A stretch of 64,000 nt of DNA from Thermoproteota archaeon. Lineage in GTDB: Archaea; Korarchaeota; Korarchaeia; Korarchaeales; Korarchaeaceae. The notes below the pieces were generated by a model that ran no database searches, was not told the origin of the DNA, and was given only the letters and a program-made list of their open reading frames with translations. Both the position numbers and the translations under genes were made by a program. Each line of letters starts with the position of its first letter. The first letter of the stretch is position 1. This document shows, in pieces, positions 22,229 through 30,597 of the stretch. The stretch lies in assembly GCA_026986575.1 (NCBI GenBank), contig JALSOH010000006.1, positions 310,001 through 374,000 of the forward strand, read 5' to 3'.

Positions 22229-24139
22229 ATGATCACAGACCCACTCGGCTCCATGAAATCAGCTCTAGCTGGTGAAGTGAATAAAGCCCTCTCAGAGATG
22301 GAGGTGGAGGAGTCCTTCTCCTCCCTCCAAGTGGCTCGATCCCCTAAGGATACCGATGTCTATGGACTACCGGTCGGATTTAAAATAGCTAGATACTTGA
22401 AGAGGAAGCCGGAGGAAGCGGCGCTTTTAGTGGCTGAGAGGATAGATGCCTCCAGCATACCGTATACTGAGGAAGTGAGGGTTGAAAATGGATACCTTAA
22501 CGTGAGGATTTCTCGTGAGGTCCTCTTCAAGGATGTCCTCTACCTGGCGTCTAGGGAGGAGCTGGGCAGGGGGGAGAGGAAGGGAGAGAGGCTCATGGTG
22601 GAGCACACCAGCGTAAACCCAGTGCATCCCCTACACGTAGGCAGCGGGAGGAACGCTATAATAGGCGACTCCTTCGCCCGAATATTGGACTTCCTAGGCT
22701 GGGATGTTAGGAGGCACTATCTAGTGAACGATTGTAACCTGCAAGTCGCGATACTAGCAGCTGGCAGGTCCAAGATGAGGCATCTCAAACCGAAGGGGAA
22801 GCTGGATCACTGGTTCGGTCTAATATACGCCATGGCTAATGCGGTACTGGAGATAAACAGGATCAAGAGAGGTGAATCCGAGGAGGGGAATCTGAAGGAG
22901 TGGGAGGAGACCATAGAAAGGGTTAGAGCCCAAGATCCTGAGATAGCCGGGGGACTAGCCGAGCTTGACGACCGCTACGTCATGGATCTCCTGAAGAGGT
23001 ATCAGTCCGGGGACCCCGATGCGAGGGAGGTCTTCAGGGAAGTTGCGGAGTCGGTCCTTAGAGGTTTTCTCCAGACCTTGGGCAGGATGGGCATAGCCTA
23101 CGATCAGTTCGACTGGGAGAGCGAGCTCATATGGAAGAGTTGGGTGAGGAAATCCCTAGAGAAGCTAGAATCCTCCGGTTATCTGGGTAGGGACGGTGAA
23201 GCGATATACGTTGATCTCGGGAGGGCGATCAGGGAGAGAGAGGATGTCAGGAGGATATTCGGGCTGACGGAAGACGAGATAAGGAAATTAGAGGAGGAAG
23301 GCAGGCTGGAGGAGGTGGTTCCTGTGAGGTTCTACCTCACCAGATCGGACGGTACGTGGCTGTATACGGGAACGGATGTAGCTTACTCTCTCTTTAAGGT
23401 GGAGGCTACCGATGTCAGGAGGTGCTATAACGTGATCGCCACTGAGCAGACCTTAGAGCAGAAGGAGGTGAGGGCGAGCCTCGCCCTGATGGGCTACGAT
23501 CCGGACTTCCTTGTACACTTCGCTTACGAGATGGTCAACTTGGTCGGGGTGAGGATGTCTGGAAGGAAGGCCCTCTATATAACGTTAGACGATCTCTTGA
23601 ACGAGGCGAAGGCCAAGGTGATGAAGATACTTGAGGAGAGGGGGATGAGCAGGGATCCGGAGATAGAGGAGATAGCAGAGAGAGTAGCTGTAGGCGCCCT
23701 GAAGTATGCCTTGATCAATGTCTCCCCGACCAAGGTGGTCCAGTTTAGATGGGAGAGGGTCCTAGACTTCGAGACGAACAGTGGGCCCTTCGTCCAGTAC
23801 TCCTACACTAGGGCCCATAACATCCTGAAAAAGGCAGGAGAGATCCCTGAATCCTTCGATCCGTCCGAATTATCGTCCGATCTGGAGGTATCCCTAGTTT
23901 ACATGCTGGCAGAGTTCCCGGAGAAGGTGAGGAGTGCTTACCAGCTTCTAAGACCGGATCTGATCTCCCAATACGCTAATGAGCTGGCCTCGAACTTCAA
24001 TAAGTTCTACGAGACCCATCCGGTTATCAACGCTCCTAAGGGAACGAGGGAAGCTAGGATGTGGCTCGTCATGGGAGTGAGAGGTGTCCTAGGGAAGGCG
24101 CTAGACCTCATTGGCGTGCCAAGGCTGGAGAGGATGTAA
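22229..24139 (+). CDS. argS: arginyl-tRNA synthetase
   Basis: Class I aminoacyl-tRNA synthetase of 636 residues. The HIGH motif is HPLHVGSGR within NPVHPLHVGSGRNAIIGD; the KMSK-like loop is GVRMSGRKALYI. N-terminal additive domain (residues 1 to about 110) recognises the tRNA D-loop, and the C-terminal DALR helical bundle has YSYTRAHNILKKA and ends with the usual KALDLIGV segment. Typical archaeal length. The transcript is probably leaderless, with a TATA box 24 bases upstream. Ends 7 bases before the convergent nth gene. Confidence 0.96.
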   Translation: MITDPLGSMKSALAGEVNKALSEMEVEESFSSLQVARSPKDTDVYGLPVGFKIARYLKRKPEEAALLVAERIDASSIPYTEEVRVENGYLNVRISREVLFKDVLYLASREELGRGERKGERLMVEHTSVNPVHPLHVGSGRNAIIGDSFARILDFLGWDVRRHYLVNDCNLQVAILAAGRSKMRHLKPKGKLDHWFGLIYAMANAVLEINRIKRGESEEGNLKEWEETIERVRAQDPEIAGGLAELDDRYVMDLLKRYQSGDPDAREVFREVAESVLRGFLQTLGRMGIAYDQFDWESELIWKSWVRKSLEKLESSGYLGRDGEAIYVDLGRAIREREDVRRIFGLTEDEIRKLEEEGRLEEVVPVRFYLTRSDGTWLYTGTDVAYSLFKVEATDVRRCYNVIATEQTLEQKEVRASLALMGYDPDFLVHFAYEMVNLVGVRMSGRKALYITLDDLLNEAKAKVMKILEERGMSRDPEIEEIAERVAVGALKYALINVSPTKVVQFRWERVLDFETNSGPFVQYSYTRAHNILKKAGEIPESFDPSELSSDLEVSLVYMLAEFPEKVRSAYQLLRPDLISQYANELASNFNKFYETHPVINAPKGTREARMWLVMGVRGVLGKALDLIGVPRLERM

Positions 24140-24146
24140 AACACCC

Positions 24147-24839
24147 TCATCCCCTAGTTCTCTTCATCTCATTGGTCTTGGCGTACTCGCACACGTCCCT
24201 GAGGGGGCACTCCTCGCACTTAGGGTTCTTCGGACGGCAGTACACCCTTCCCAACTTTATCAGGAGGAGATGCGCCCTCAAGTAATCTTCTGGATCGAAC
24301 AACCTCATCAGCGACCCTCTTATCTCCTCGTAATCGTCACTATTTGCTAGACCCAGTCTGACTGCCACCCTAGTGATGTGTCTGTCCACCGCCATGGTGG
24401 GTTTCCTCCCAGTTACGCTGAGTAACACATCAGCGGTCTTGGGTCCGACACCAGGAAGGCTGATCAGCTCCCTCCTAGCCTCCTCAAGATCCTTCTCCAG
24501 TATTCTCTCTAGTCTGCCACCGCTTAGGAGGGAGGCAACCCTTTTGATGACCCTCGCTTTCTGTCTATAAAGGCCCGCTGGTCTCAGGGCATCCTCCAGC
24601 TCCCTCAAGCTGAGTTTCTCTATCCTCTCAGGATCTATCCTACCAAGAATCTCCTTCAATCTCTTCATGGCCTTCGCAGTGTTCTTATCGTTGGTGTTCT
24701 GGGAGACTATGGTCGTTACCAGCACCTCAAATGGGTTTCTGGACTTGCTGGCCATAAGGGAGACGAACTCCTCCTCTCTGAAGTCTAAAGCTTCCTCCAG
24801 CCTTCTCAGGATCGCCTTCCCATCCACACGCTCGATCAA
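24147..24839 (-). CDS. nth: endonuclease III, DNA glycosylase/AP lyase
   Basis: HhH-GPD glycosylase that removes oxidised pyrimidines. The hairpin LISLPGVGPKTADVLL includes the catalytic lysine (GPKTA), and AVDRHITRV carries the catalytic aspartate. The 4Fe-4S cluster cysteines are in order near the C-terminus (C-x6-C-x2-C-x5-C around YCRPKNPKCEECPLRDVC). 230 residues, usual size. It overlaps the preceding thioesterase gene by 4 bases, so the two are coupled. Confidence 0.95.
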   Translation of the reverse strand: MIERVDGKAILRRLEEALDFREEEFVSLMASKSRNPFEVLVTTIVSQNTNDKNTAKAMKRLKEILGRIDPERIEKLSLRELEDALRPAGLYRQKARVIKRVASLLSGGRLERILEKDLEEARRELISLPGVGPKTADVLLSVTGRKPTMAVDRHITRVAVRLGLANSDDYEEIRGSLMRLFDPEDYLRAHLLLIKLGRVYCRPKNPKCEECPLRDVCEYAKTNEMKRTRG

Positions 24840-25219
24840 CTCAACTCCTCCTTCAGCTTGGAAGCGAACCTCTTCTCATTAACTATGAAGCGGTGATGCT
24901 CTCCCTCACCTATGAGCTTCCCCTTCCAGTAGACTTCGACCCTGAAGACCAGCTTCCTCTCATCTACGTCAACGAGGATCGCCTTCACCTTGACCTCACC
25001 ACCGACTGGAGCAGGAGCCCTGTGGAACACGCACACGTACGTGCCCACGGTGGTGTAACCTTTCTCCAAGTAAGGCTCCACGGTTCTGTGGCACGAGATC
25101 TCCATAAGAGCTATCATGCTGGGGGTGGAGAGGACCCCGATCCCTAAATGGCCCGCGGCCATGTTCTCCTCAACTAGGTAAGTGAACTCGCCAGTAAGGC
25201 CGGGCCTCACACCTGACAT
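24836..25219 (-). CDS. hotdog-fold acyl-CoA thioesterase (FlK-like)
   Basis: 127-residue hotdog-fold protein resembling the fluoroacetyl-CoA thioesterase FlK group: VLSTPSMIALMEISCHRTV, TTVGTYVCVFHRAP and GEGEHHRFIV match the conserved active-site helix and strands (E in LMEIS, T in TVGT, H in VFHRA). Expected to hydrolyse short acyl-CoAs or act as a housekeeping thioesterase. Lies between a solute symporter and nth with gaps of only a few bases. Natural substrate unknown. Confidence 0.8.
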   Translation of the reverse strand: MSGVRPGLTGEFTYLVEENMAAGHLGIGVLSTPSMIALMEISCHRTVEPYLEKGYTTVGTYVCVFHRAPAPVGGEVKVKAILVDVDERKLVFRVEVYWKGKLIGEGEHHRFIVNEKRFASKLKEELS

Positions 25220-25223
25220 CGCT

Positions 25224-26648
25224 TCACCTCCTCAGGAGCGGAATCATCATTATGAGGGTGGACACCAAGAGGATGAACAGGGTAGGCGGGAGCCCGAATA
25301 TAGGTGTAATCAAAGACTTCCTCGCACCGTGCAGCAGGGCCCAGTACAGACCTATCAGGAATCCGGAGGCGAGAGATGCTGCCGCGGCGTAGCCCATTAC
25401 CCTGCTCCTCCTACCGTAGAACCATCCGATCAGGGTGACTGGGGCTAGAGGAAGTAGCAGCGCCGATGCAAGCACGGATAGATCTACTATGAAGCCTATC
25501 TTCAGGTAGGCCACGTAGCTCAGGACGAGCAGCAGGGCGAGGATGGAGATCCTACCTAAATTTACCGCTGTCCTGTCCTCTCCTCCTAGGTAATGCTGGT
25601 ATACGTCCCTTGAGGCGGTGGAGGAGAGGGCTAGGACTATCGCATCCATGGTGGTTATCGCGGCGGCCACGATGGAGGTGAAGACGAAGACGGCAAGGGG
25701 GAGGGGGGCGTAGCCGAGAAGCGAGGGAGTGACCTGATCGCCCACCTTGATGACGGGGAGGCGCCCGACTTCGGTCAGGGCTCTGCTTGCGATCCCAATT
25801 ACCGTTACTATGACCGTGTATGAGAGGCCGAATAGGGTGAAAAGGGTGATGAGTCTCCTCAGGGCCCTCTCGTCCTTGGGTGTGTACAGCTTCTGGACCA
25901 CTTGGGGGTTGGTCACTGCAAAGAAAGCCCAAGGAATAGAGTAGGACACGAAGACTAGGGGAGACCATTTCATACCTAGGAGACCCTTCTCAGCCATTCT
26001 GGCTGTGCCGCTCGCTATGTCCGATCCACCCCACAGGAAGAGCCATACCACGAATCCGATGGCGGCAAGTATCATCCACAGGCCTTGGTACAGGTCGGTA
26101 GAAGCAAGGCTCCACATCCCAGACAGCCCCGTCCATATCAGAGCTGCAACCACTCCCAACAGGATACCGAGCCAGTAGAGACCGGGGGCCATTCCCTCAA
26201 CCATTCTGCCGACGGCTATGAGCTGGGCCGAGGCGTAGGGTATTAGGGCTAGGAGGTACATGGCTGCCACGATGAGAGAGAGTGGCTTCAGGCCGTACAG
26301 GTCTGAGATCATCTCAGCTGGGCTCACCCAGTTCCTTTCCTTGGCTAACTTCCAGACCTTGGGTGCGACGTAGCTTAGGAGGAACATGGTGGATAGGAGG
26401 TAGGTTATCTCGAACCCGAAAGCTCCCACTCCTGTCGCGTATGTGAGCCCGACCAGTCCCACCATCATGAAAGCTGAGTAGGTGGTCGCTGCGTAGGATA
26501 TAGCAGCTAGTATGCCGCCCAGCCTATGGCCCGCCACGTAGTAATCGCTCGTGGTCTTTATTCCCACCCTCCTAGATAGGAGGGCTATAATCGTCCCCAC
26601 CAGCAGGTAGAGGGTCAGGGTGATCACCGCTGCGGCCAGCTCCTCCAT
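25224..26648 (-). CDS. sodium:solute symporter (SSS family)
   Basis: 474 residues with about 13 membrane spans. Sodium/solute symporter features are DYYVAGHRLGG at the first loop, AATTYSAFMMVGLVG (the unwound TM1), WVSPAEMISDLYG, and the SSS signature region around IAAVVAA/TTMDAIVLALSS with STASRDVYQHYLGG. Substrate could be a carboxylate, amino acid or pantothenate; no residue decides it. The 25-base overlap with an upstream two-span protein is the usual arrangement for this family. Confidence 0.88.
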   Translation of the reverse strand: MEELAAAVITLTLYLLVGTIIALLSRRVGIKTTSDYYVAGHRLGGILAAISYAATTYSAFMMVGLVGLTYATGVGAFGFEITYLLSTMFLLSYVAPKVWKLAKERNWVSPAEMISDLYGLKPLSLIVAAMYLLALIPYASAQLIAVGRMVEGMAPGLYWLGILLGVVAALIWTGLSGMWSLASTDLYQGLWMILAAIGFVVWLFLWGGSDIASGTARMAEKGLLGMKWSPLVFVSYSIPWAFFAVTNPQVVQKLYTPKDERALRRLITLFTLFGLSYTVIVTVIGIASRALTEVGRLPVIKVGDQVTPSLLGYAPLPLAVFVFTSIVAAAITTMDAIVLALSSTASRDVYQHYLGGEDRTAVNLGRISILALLLVLSYVAYLKIGFIVDLSVLASALLLPLAPVTLIGWFYGRRSRVMGYAAAASLASGFLIGLYWALLHGARKSLITPIFGLPPTLFILLVSTLIMMIPLLRR

Positions 26649-26818
26649 GAGACATCCCCCCTAAGGTAGATCAAGGTGACTGCGAAGTGAACCAGCGTGA
26701 GAGCCAGCCAGAACGCGTACAGCGAGAGATCCCTGCATTCCCTGAGTACGAGGTAAGGCACCATGTAGGATAAGGTTAAGACAAGCAAGCTCCACGCCAG
26801 ATAGGCCTTGTCCCTCAT
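26624..26818 (-). CDS. small two-span membrane protein, symporter partner
   Basis: 64 residues with two hydrophobic spans (YLAWSLLVLTLSYMVPYLVL and LYAFWLALTLVHFAVTLIYL). Short proteins of the DUF485/DUF3311 kind commonly sit directly before SSS transporters, overlap them, and are thought to be accessory subunits. The start ATG overlaps the stop of the upstream broken gene (ATGA). Family assignment is by size, topology and position. Confidence 0.65.
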   Translation of the reverse strand: MRDKAYLAWSLLVLTLSYMVPYLVLRECRDLSLYAFWLALTLVHFAVTLIYLRGDVSWRSWPQR

Positions 26819-27038
26819 ACCAACTCCCTCAGGTACTCATAAAACCTAAGCAAACCCTCCCTACCCACCGGTTCGTAGTCGACGTTCTCTATCACCCTTA
26901 CATGGTTGATACATGGTTGAAGGATACCTTAAACTCTTCCAGCACCCTCGCATGGATCTCGGCCATCCTGTTCAATTCATCGCATCCACAGCTCCTGAGT
27001 AGCCTGTTCACGATCAGAGCCCTGACCTTTATGCCCAT
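26815..27038 (-). pseudogene. small gene broken by an 11-bp tandem duplication
   Basis: From ATG 27038 the frame reads 46 codons (MGIKVRALIVNRLLRSCG... EEFKVSFNHV) to a TAA at about 26898. A second frame continues with VIENVDYEPVGREG... FYEYLRELV and stops at 26815, overlapping the next gene's ATG. At the junction TACATGGTTGA occurs twice in tandem (26899-26909, 26910-26920). Removing one copy joins the two frames into one protein of about 70 residues (...SFNHVRVIENVDYEP...). The intact protein is not recognised; it is basic-acidic and helical. GTG at 27044 is an alternative start. It could also be a sequencing or assembly slip. Confidence 0.7.
26899..26920. repeat. 11-bp perfect tandem duplication
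   Basis: TACATGGTTGA twice in direct tandem. As 11 is not a multiple of 3, it shifts the frame of the small gene that contains it. Confidence 0.95.
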
Positions 27039-27124
27039 CCCCACCCTTTCCCCAGAAGCTGACGAGCCTCATCTGGAATGAGGGTGCCTTACAAGATTTA
27101 ACAGATAATAATAAAAATTAGGAT

Positions 27125-27838
27125 TTAGAGACCCAGATAGGCCTTCTTTATCCTCTCACTACCCTCCAACTCTTCCTTAGGACCCGACAGGACTATTCTC
27201 CCCTGCTCTATCACGTAGCCATAGTCCGCTATCTCTAGGGACATGTGCACATTCTGCTCAACTAGAAAGACGGTGAGCTTCTCGTCGTCCCTTAGCTTCC
27301 TGACCACATTCATTATCTCGCCAACCAGCTTGGGTGCTAGCCCTAAGGAGGGCTCGTCCATGAGCAGAATCTTCGGATCCGCCATGAGGGCCCTCCCGAT
27401 GGCGAGCATCTGCTGCTCTCCGCCACTCAGAGTACCGGCCAGCTGGTCTCTCCTCTCCCTCAACCTCGGAAACAGGCTGTACACCAAATCCAAGCTACTG
27501 TTGAACTTATCCCTCGCTCTCTTGGTGTAAGCGCCCAGCTCAAGGTTCTCGAAGACCGTGAGCTCGGGCCAGAGCCTCCTGCCCTCAGGAACCATCACTA
27601 TCCCCAACTCGACCCTCTTGTGTGCCGGGAGCTTGGTCACATCCTCGCCCCCCAGCAGGATCTGGCCCTTCCAGGGCGGAAGAATGCCACTGGTGACCCT
27701 GAGCGTGGTGGTTTTCCCTGCACCGTTGCTCCCTAGCATGACTGTTATGATACCCTCGTCGGCCTGCAGGTTTATGTCCCAGAGGACTTGAGTCTCACCA
27801 TATCCAGCATCTATGTCCTTTAACTCAAGAAGAGCCAT
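27125..27838 (-). CDS. livF: branched-chain amino-acid ABC transporter ATPase LivF
   Basis: ABC ATPase of the LivF type. Walker A is GSNGAGKTTTL, Q-loop near MVPEGRRLWPELTV (the PEGR motif is characteristic of LivF), signature LSGGEQQML, Walker B ILLMDEPSLGLAP, and switch His in VFLVEQNVHMSL. ATG at 27838 is chosen since the protein then begins MALLELKDIDAGYG; it overlaps livG by 14 bases. Last gene of the livKHMGF operon. Acts on the inner membrane face to power import of Leu/Ile/Val or related substrates. Confidence 0.93.
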   Translation of the reverse strand: MALLELKDIDAGYGETQVLWDINLQADEGIITVMLGSNGAGKTTTLRVTSGILPPWKGQILLGGEDVTKLPAHKRVELGIVMVPEGRRLWPELTVFENLELGAYTKRARDKFNSSLDLVYSLFPRLRERRDQLAGTLSGGEQQMLAIGRALMADPKILLMDEPSLGLAPKLVGEIMNVVRKLRDDEKLTVFLVEQNVHMSLEIADYGYVIEQGRIVLSGPKEELEGSERIKKAYLGL

Positions 27839-28610
27839 CTCCCTCGCCCCCTTTCCTCCTAACAAACCTCAACGCGTATCTAGGATCCCCTAGGTAGGCG
27901 GTTATCACCTCCGGGTTGTTGGCAACCTCCTCAGGGGTACCTTCGGCAATCTTCCAGCCGAAATGCAGTACCACTATCCTATCTGCGATGTTCATCACTG
28001 CATGCATCACATGCTCTATCATTATGATGCTCAGGTCCCTCTCCTCCTTTACCTTCTTTATGATCTCAAGGGCCTCCTCTACCTCCTTAGGGTTCAGACC
28101 AGCCAGCACCTCGTCGAGCAGAAGCAGCTCCGGTTCAGCGGAGAGGGCCCTAGCCAGCTCCAGCATCTTCTTCTGCCTGAGCGTCAGCTTCACGGCGAAC
28201 TCCTCGGCCTTCTCTGCTAAACCTACCAGCTCCAAGGACTGATAAGCGATTTCCTTAGCCTCTCCTATGGTTATCTGGTGGGCTCTCTTCCCGAAGAGCG
28301 CCCCTACCATGGCGTTTTCCAGTACTGTCATGTCATTGAACGGCTTCACTATCTGGTGGGTCTTAGCTATCCCCTTCCTGGTGATGACGTGGGGTGGCTT
28401 GCCCGTTATGTCCTCCCCCTTGAATATGACTCTACCCTCGTCTGGCTTGTAGACACCGGTTATGACGTTGAAGAGCGTGGTCTTCCCGGCTCCGTTAGGA
28501 CCTATGAGTCCTAAGATCTCCCCCCTCTTCATAGAGAAGGTGACCTTGCTGTTGGCGACTAATCCACCGAACCTCTTCGTGACATTCTCAACAACCAAAA
28601 TATCCTCCAT
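27825..28610 (-). CDS. livG: branched-chain amino-acid ABC transporter ATPase LivG
   Basis: ABC ATPase of the LivG type, 261 residues: Walker A GPNGAGKTTLF, the IARTHQ-like segment GIAKTHQIVKPFNDMTVLEN, a Q-K-K-M-L signature (LTLRQKKMLELARAL) in place of LSGGQ, Walker B LLLDEVLAGLNP, and IEHVMHAVMNIAD. The LSGGQ motif is degenerate (TLRQKK), with LivF carrying a full LSGGE, so the two nucleotide sites may be unequal. ATG at 28610 follows livM by 14 bases. Confidence 0.9.
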   Translation of the reverse strand: MEDILVVENVTKRFGGLVANSKVTFSMKRGEILGLIGPNGAGKTTLFNVITGVYKPDEGRVIFKGEDITGKPPHVITRKGIAKTHQIVKPFNDMTVLENAMVGALFGKRAHQITIGEAKEIAYQSLELVGLAEKAEEFAVKLTLRQKKMLELARALSAEPELLLLDEVLAGLNPKEVEEALEIIKKVKEERDLSIIMIEHVMHAVMNIADRIVVLHFGWKIAEGTPEEVANNPEVITAYLGDPRYALRFVRRKGGEGDGSS

Positions 28611-28624
28611 TCCATCCCCTCCTC

Positions 28625-29638
28625 CTACTCCAGAAGGTCTCTCAACCTCACTCCCTTCACTTTATACTTCCTAAGGAGCCCTATGAGTCCCTCAGGGAAG
28701 AATAGGACCACTATAGCCACTATGATTCCCAAGATGATCAGGTTCACGCCCGGGTAGTGCACTAATAGGAGGTCGTAGAGCTCGAAGTATATCAATGAAC
28801 CCACAACGGGTCCCAATACAGTTCCCAGCCCCCCTATAACTATCATGACTATCATGTCTATGCTGTGTCCCAAGTTGAAAAGGGTCTCGTCCACGCCTCC
28901 ACCATTGAGCGAGAATAGAGCACCCACCATTCCCGCGAAGAACCCAGCTAGGGTGAAGGCTATTATCTTGAACATAGTGGTGGGAACTCCCAATACCTCG
29001 GCAGCATCTTCATCCTCCTTTATAGCCGTCAGTCCCACGCCGAAAGGCGACTTCCTGATGTAGTAGTTCACGGCCAGCAGGATGATCAGGGTCAGGAACA
29101 TGGCGTTGAACACCACATCCTTCTCCACTATCTTGTCAGCTGGCAGGATTATCTGGGCTCCGAAGAACTGCTCCGGATTAAGCTCAGGCACTATGGCCTT
29201 CATCAGATAGAGGGCTGTGAAGTCCAATCCTATGGTAGCGATGGCGAAGAAGGCGCCTCTGAGCCTTAGCACCGCAGCTCCAACACTGGCAGCTATGACA
29301 GCTGCGAAGAGGCCAGCGAGCACGGCGACCAAGAATGCTCCGAGACCGAAGCCCATATTCTGGAGTTGGGCTAAGGGTTTGACGAAGTACACTAAGAGCA
29401 CGTAGGCGTAGCCTCCCAGTCCCAAGAACACAGCATGTCCGAAGCTCACGTAGCCAGCGAATCCCATGATTATGTTTAGCGAAAGAGCGATACCCATGAA
29501 GTACATGATGGTCATCAACGTGTCTAGGGTACTCATTCCCAGTATCCTTGCGATGAGTATCCCGAGCACCACGAACACGATCACTATGAGTGTGGGGCTC
29601 TTGAGGTAGTGGGATAGAGTGCTCTCCTTACCGGTCAT
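28625..29638 (-). CDS. livM: branched-chain amino-acid ABC transporter permease LivM
   Basis: 337-residue permease with about eight to nine spans. LivM features: FAGYVSFGHAVFLGLGGYAY, RLRGAFFAIATIGL, and the cytoplasmic EAA-like loop with AIKEDEDAAEVLGVPT that contacts the ATPase, then GMVGALFSLNGG and VIGGLGTVLGPVVGS. The gap to livH is one base. Confidence 0.93.
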   Translation of the reverse strand: MTGKESTLSHYLKSPTLIVIVFVVLGILIARILGMSTLDTLMTIMYFMGIALSLNIIMGFAGYVSFGHAVFLGLGGYAYVLLVYFVKPLAQLQNMGFGLGAFLVAVLAGLFAAVIAASVGAAVLRLRGAFFAIATIGLDFTALYLMKAIVPELNPEQFFGAQIILPADKIVEKDVVFNAMFLTLIILLAVNYYIRKSPFGVGLTAIKEDEDAAEVLGVPTTMFKIIAFTLAGFFAGMVGALFSLNGGGVDETLFNLGHSIDMIVMIVIGGLGTVLGPVVGSLIYFELYDLLLVHYPGVNLIILGIIVAIVVLFFPEGLIGLLRKYKVKGVRLRDLLE

Positions 29639-29639
29639 C

Positions 29640-30557
29640 TCACCTCTTCCTCCCGAATATTCCCTCGGGCTTGAACAGCAGGATCAGTATGAGGACTATG
29701 AAAGCTGTGGACAGGGCTACCGGGTCACTGATCCTCGGATTGAATATGGATACCACGACTTTAGACAGGCCATAAATTATTCCTATTATGATGCCGGCGA
29801 CCAAAGATCCAACCACGCTACCGAGTCCTCCGAGTACCACGACTACGAAGCCGAGAGGAGCGTATTTGTACGCTATCTCCGGGGTCACTGATGCCTCGAA
29901 TAGGAGGACCATGAACCCTGAGAAGACAGTTAAACCTATCCCCAAGACTGTGGTAAGCAGCTTTATCTTCACGGGATTGATCCCGACTAGAGAGGCTGCT
30001 TGAGCGTCCTGCATGACCGCCCTTATGGACTTGCCAAGTATTGTCCTGTCTAAAAAGAGGTAGACGATTGTAACGCTTATCAGAGCGAGAGCATCTGCAA
30101 GCAGGATGTTTGTTCTGATAGTCGTTCCCAGAACCCTTATGAAGGGAAGGCCTATGCTCCAGAGACCGAAACCCCTAGGTTCGCTCCCGAAGATGTAATA
30201 ATAGAAATTGAGTAAGGCTATGCTCAACGCGAACATGGCCAGCAGGGTAGACATCTCTATCTTCAGCGTTATCTTCTCTACCTTGCCCACCAGCTTGTGG
30301 AGAAGCGCCCAATAAATCAGGAATCCGGCGGCTAGTCCCACTAGTAAGGCCACTAAACCGCCTATCAAGGGGCTTATGCCGTATTGCGAGAACAGGACTA
30401 TCGCCACATAAGATCCCATCAGTATTGCCTCTCCCTGAGCCAAGTTCACTACTTTCATGACCCCCCACAGTAGGGTGAGTCCCACGGCAGCGAATCCTAG
30501 GATTATGCCCCACAGGAAACCGTTAACCAGGTTAATCGCAAGGATCGACACATCCAT
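29640..30557 (-). CDS. livH: branched-chain amino-acid ABC transporter permease LivH
   Basis: About 305 residues, eight spans. LivH features: LLWGVMKVVNLAQGEAILMGSY, the coupling loop AVMQDAQAASLVGINPVKIK, and VVVLGGLGSVVGSLVAGIIIG. ATG at 30557 is preferred to GTG at 30566 because the first codons before it are non-conserved. Follows livK by about 40 bases. Confidence 0.93.
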   Translation of the reverse strand: MDVSILAINLVNGFLWGIILGFAAVGLTLLWGVMKVVNLAQGEAILMGSYVAIVLFSQYGISPLIGGLVALLVGLAAGFLIYWALLHKLVGKVEKITLKIEMSTLLAMFALSIALLNFYYYIFGSEPRGFGLWSIGLPFIRVLGTTIRTNILLADALALISVTIVYLFLDRTILGKSIRAVMQDAQAASLVGINPVKIKLLTTVLGIGLTVFSGFMVLLFEASVTPEIAYKYAPLGFVVVVLGGLGSVVGSLVAGIIIGIIYGLSKVVVSIFNPRISDPVALSTAFIVLILILLFKPEGIFGRKR

Positions 30558-30597
30558 AACGACCACCCAAAAATAAGGGGGAAGAGGGGAAGAAGAC

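Noticed and set aside
26815-27124. Toxin-antitoxin module before the symporter
   Set aside because: The two short frames join into one protein when the 11-bp duplication is removed, so they are not two genes.
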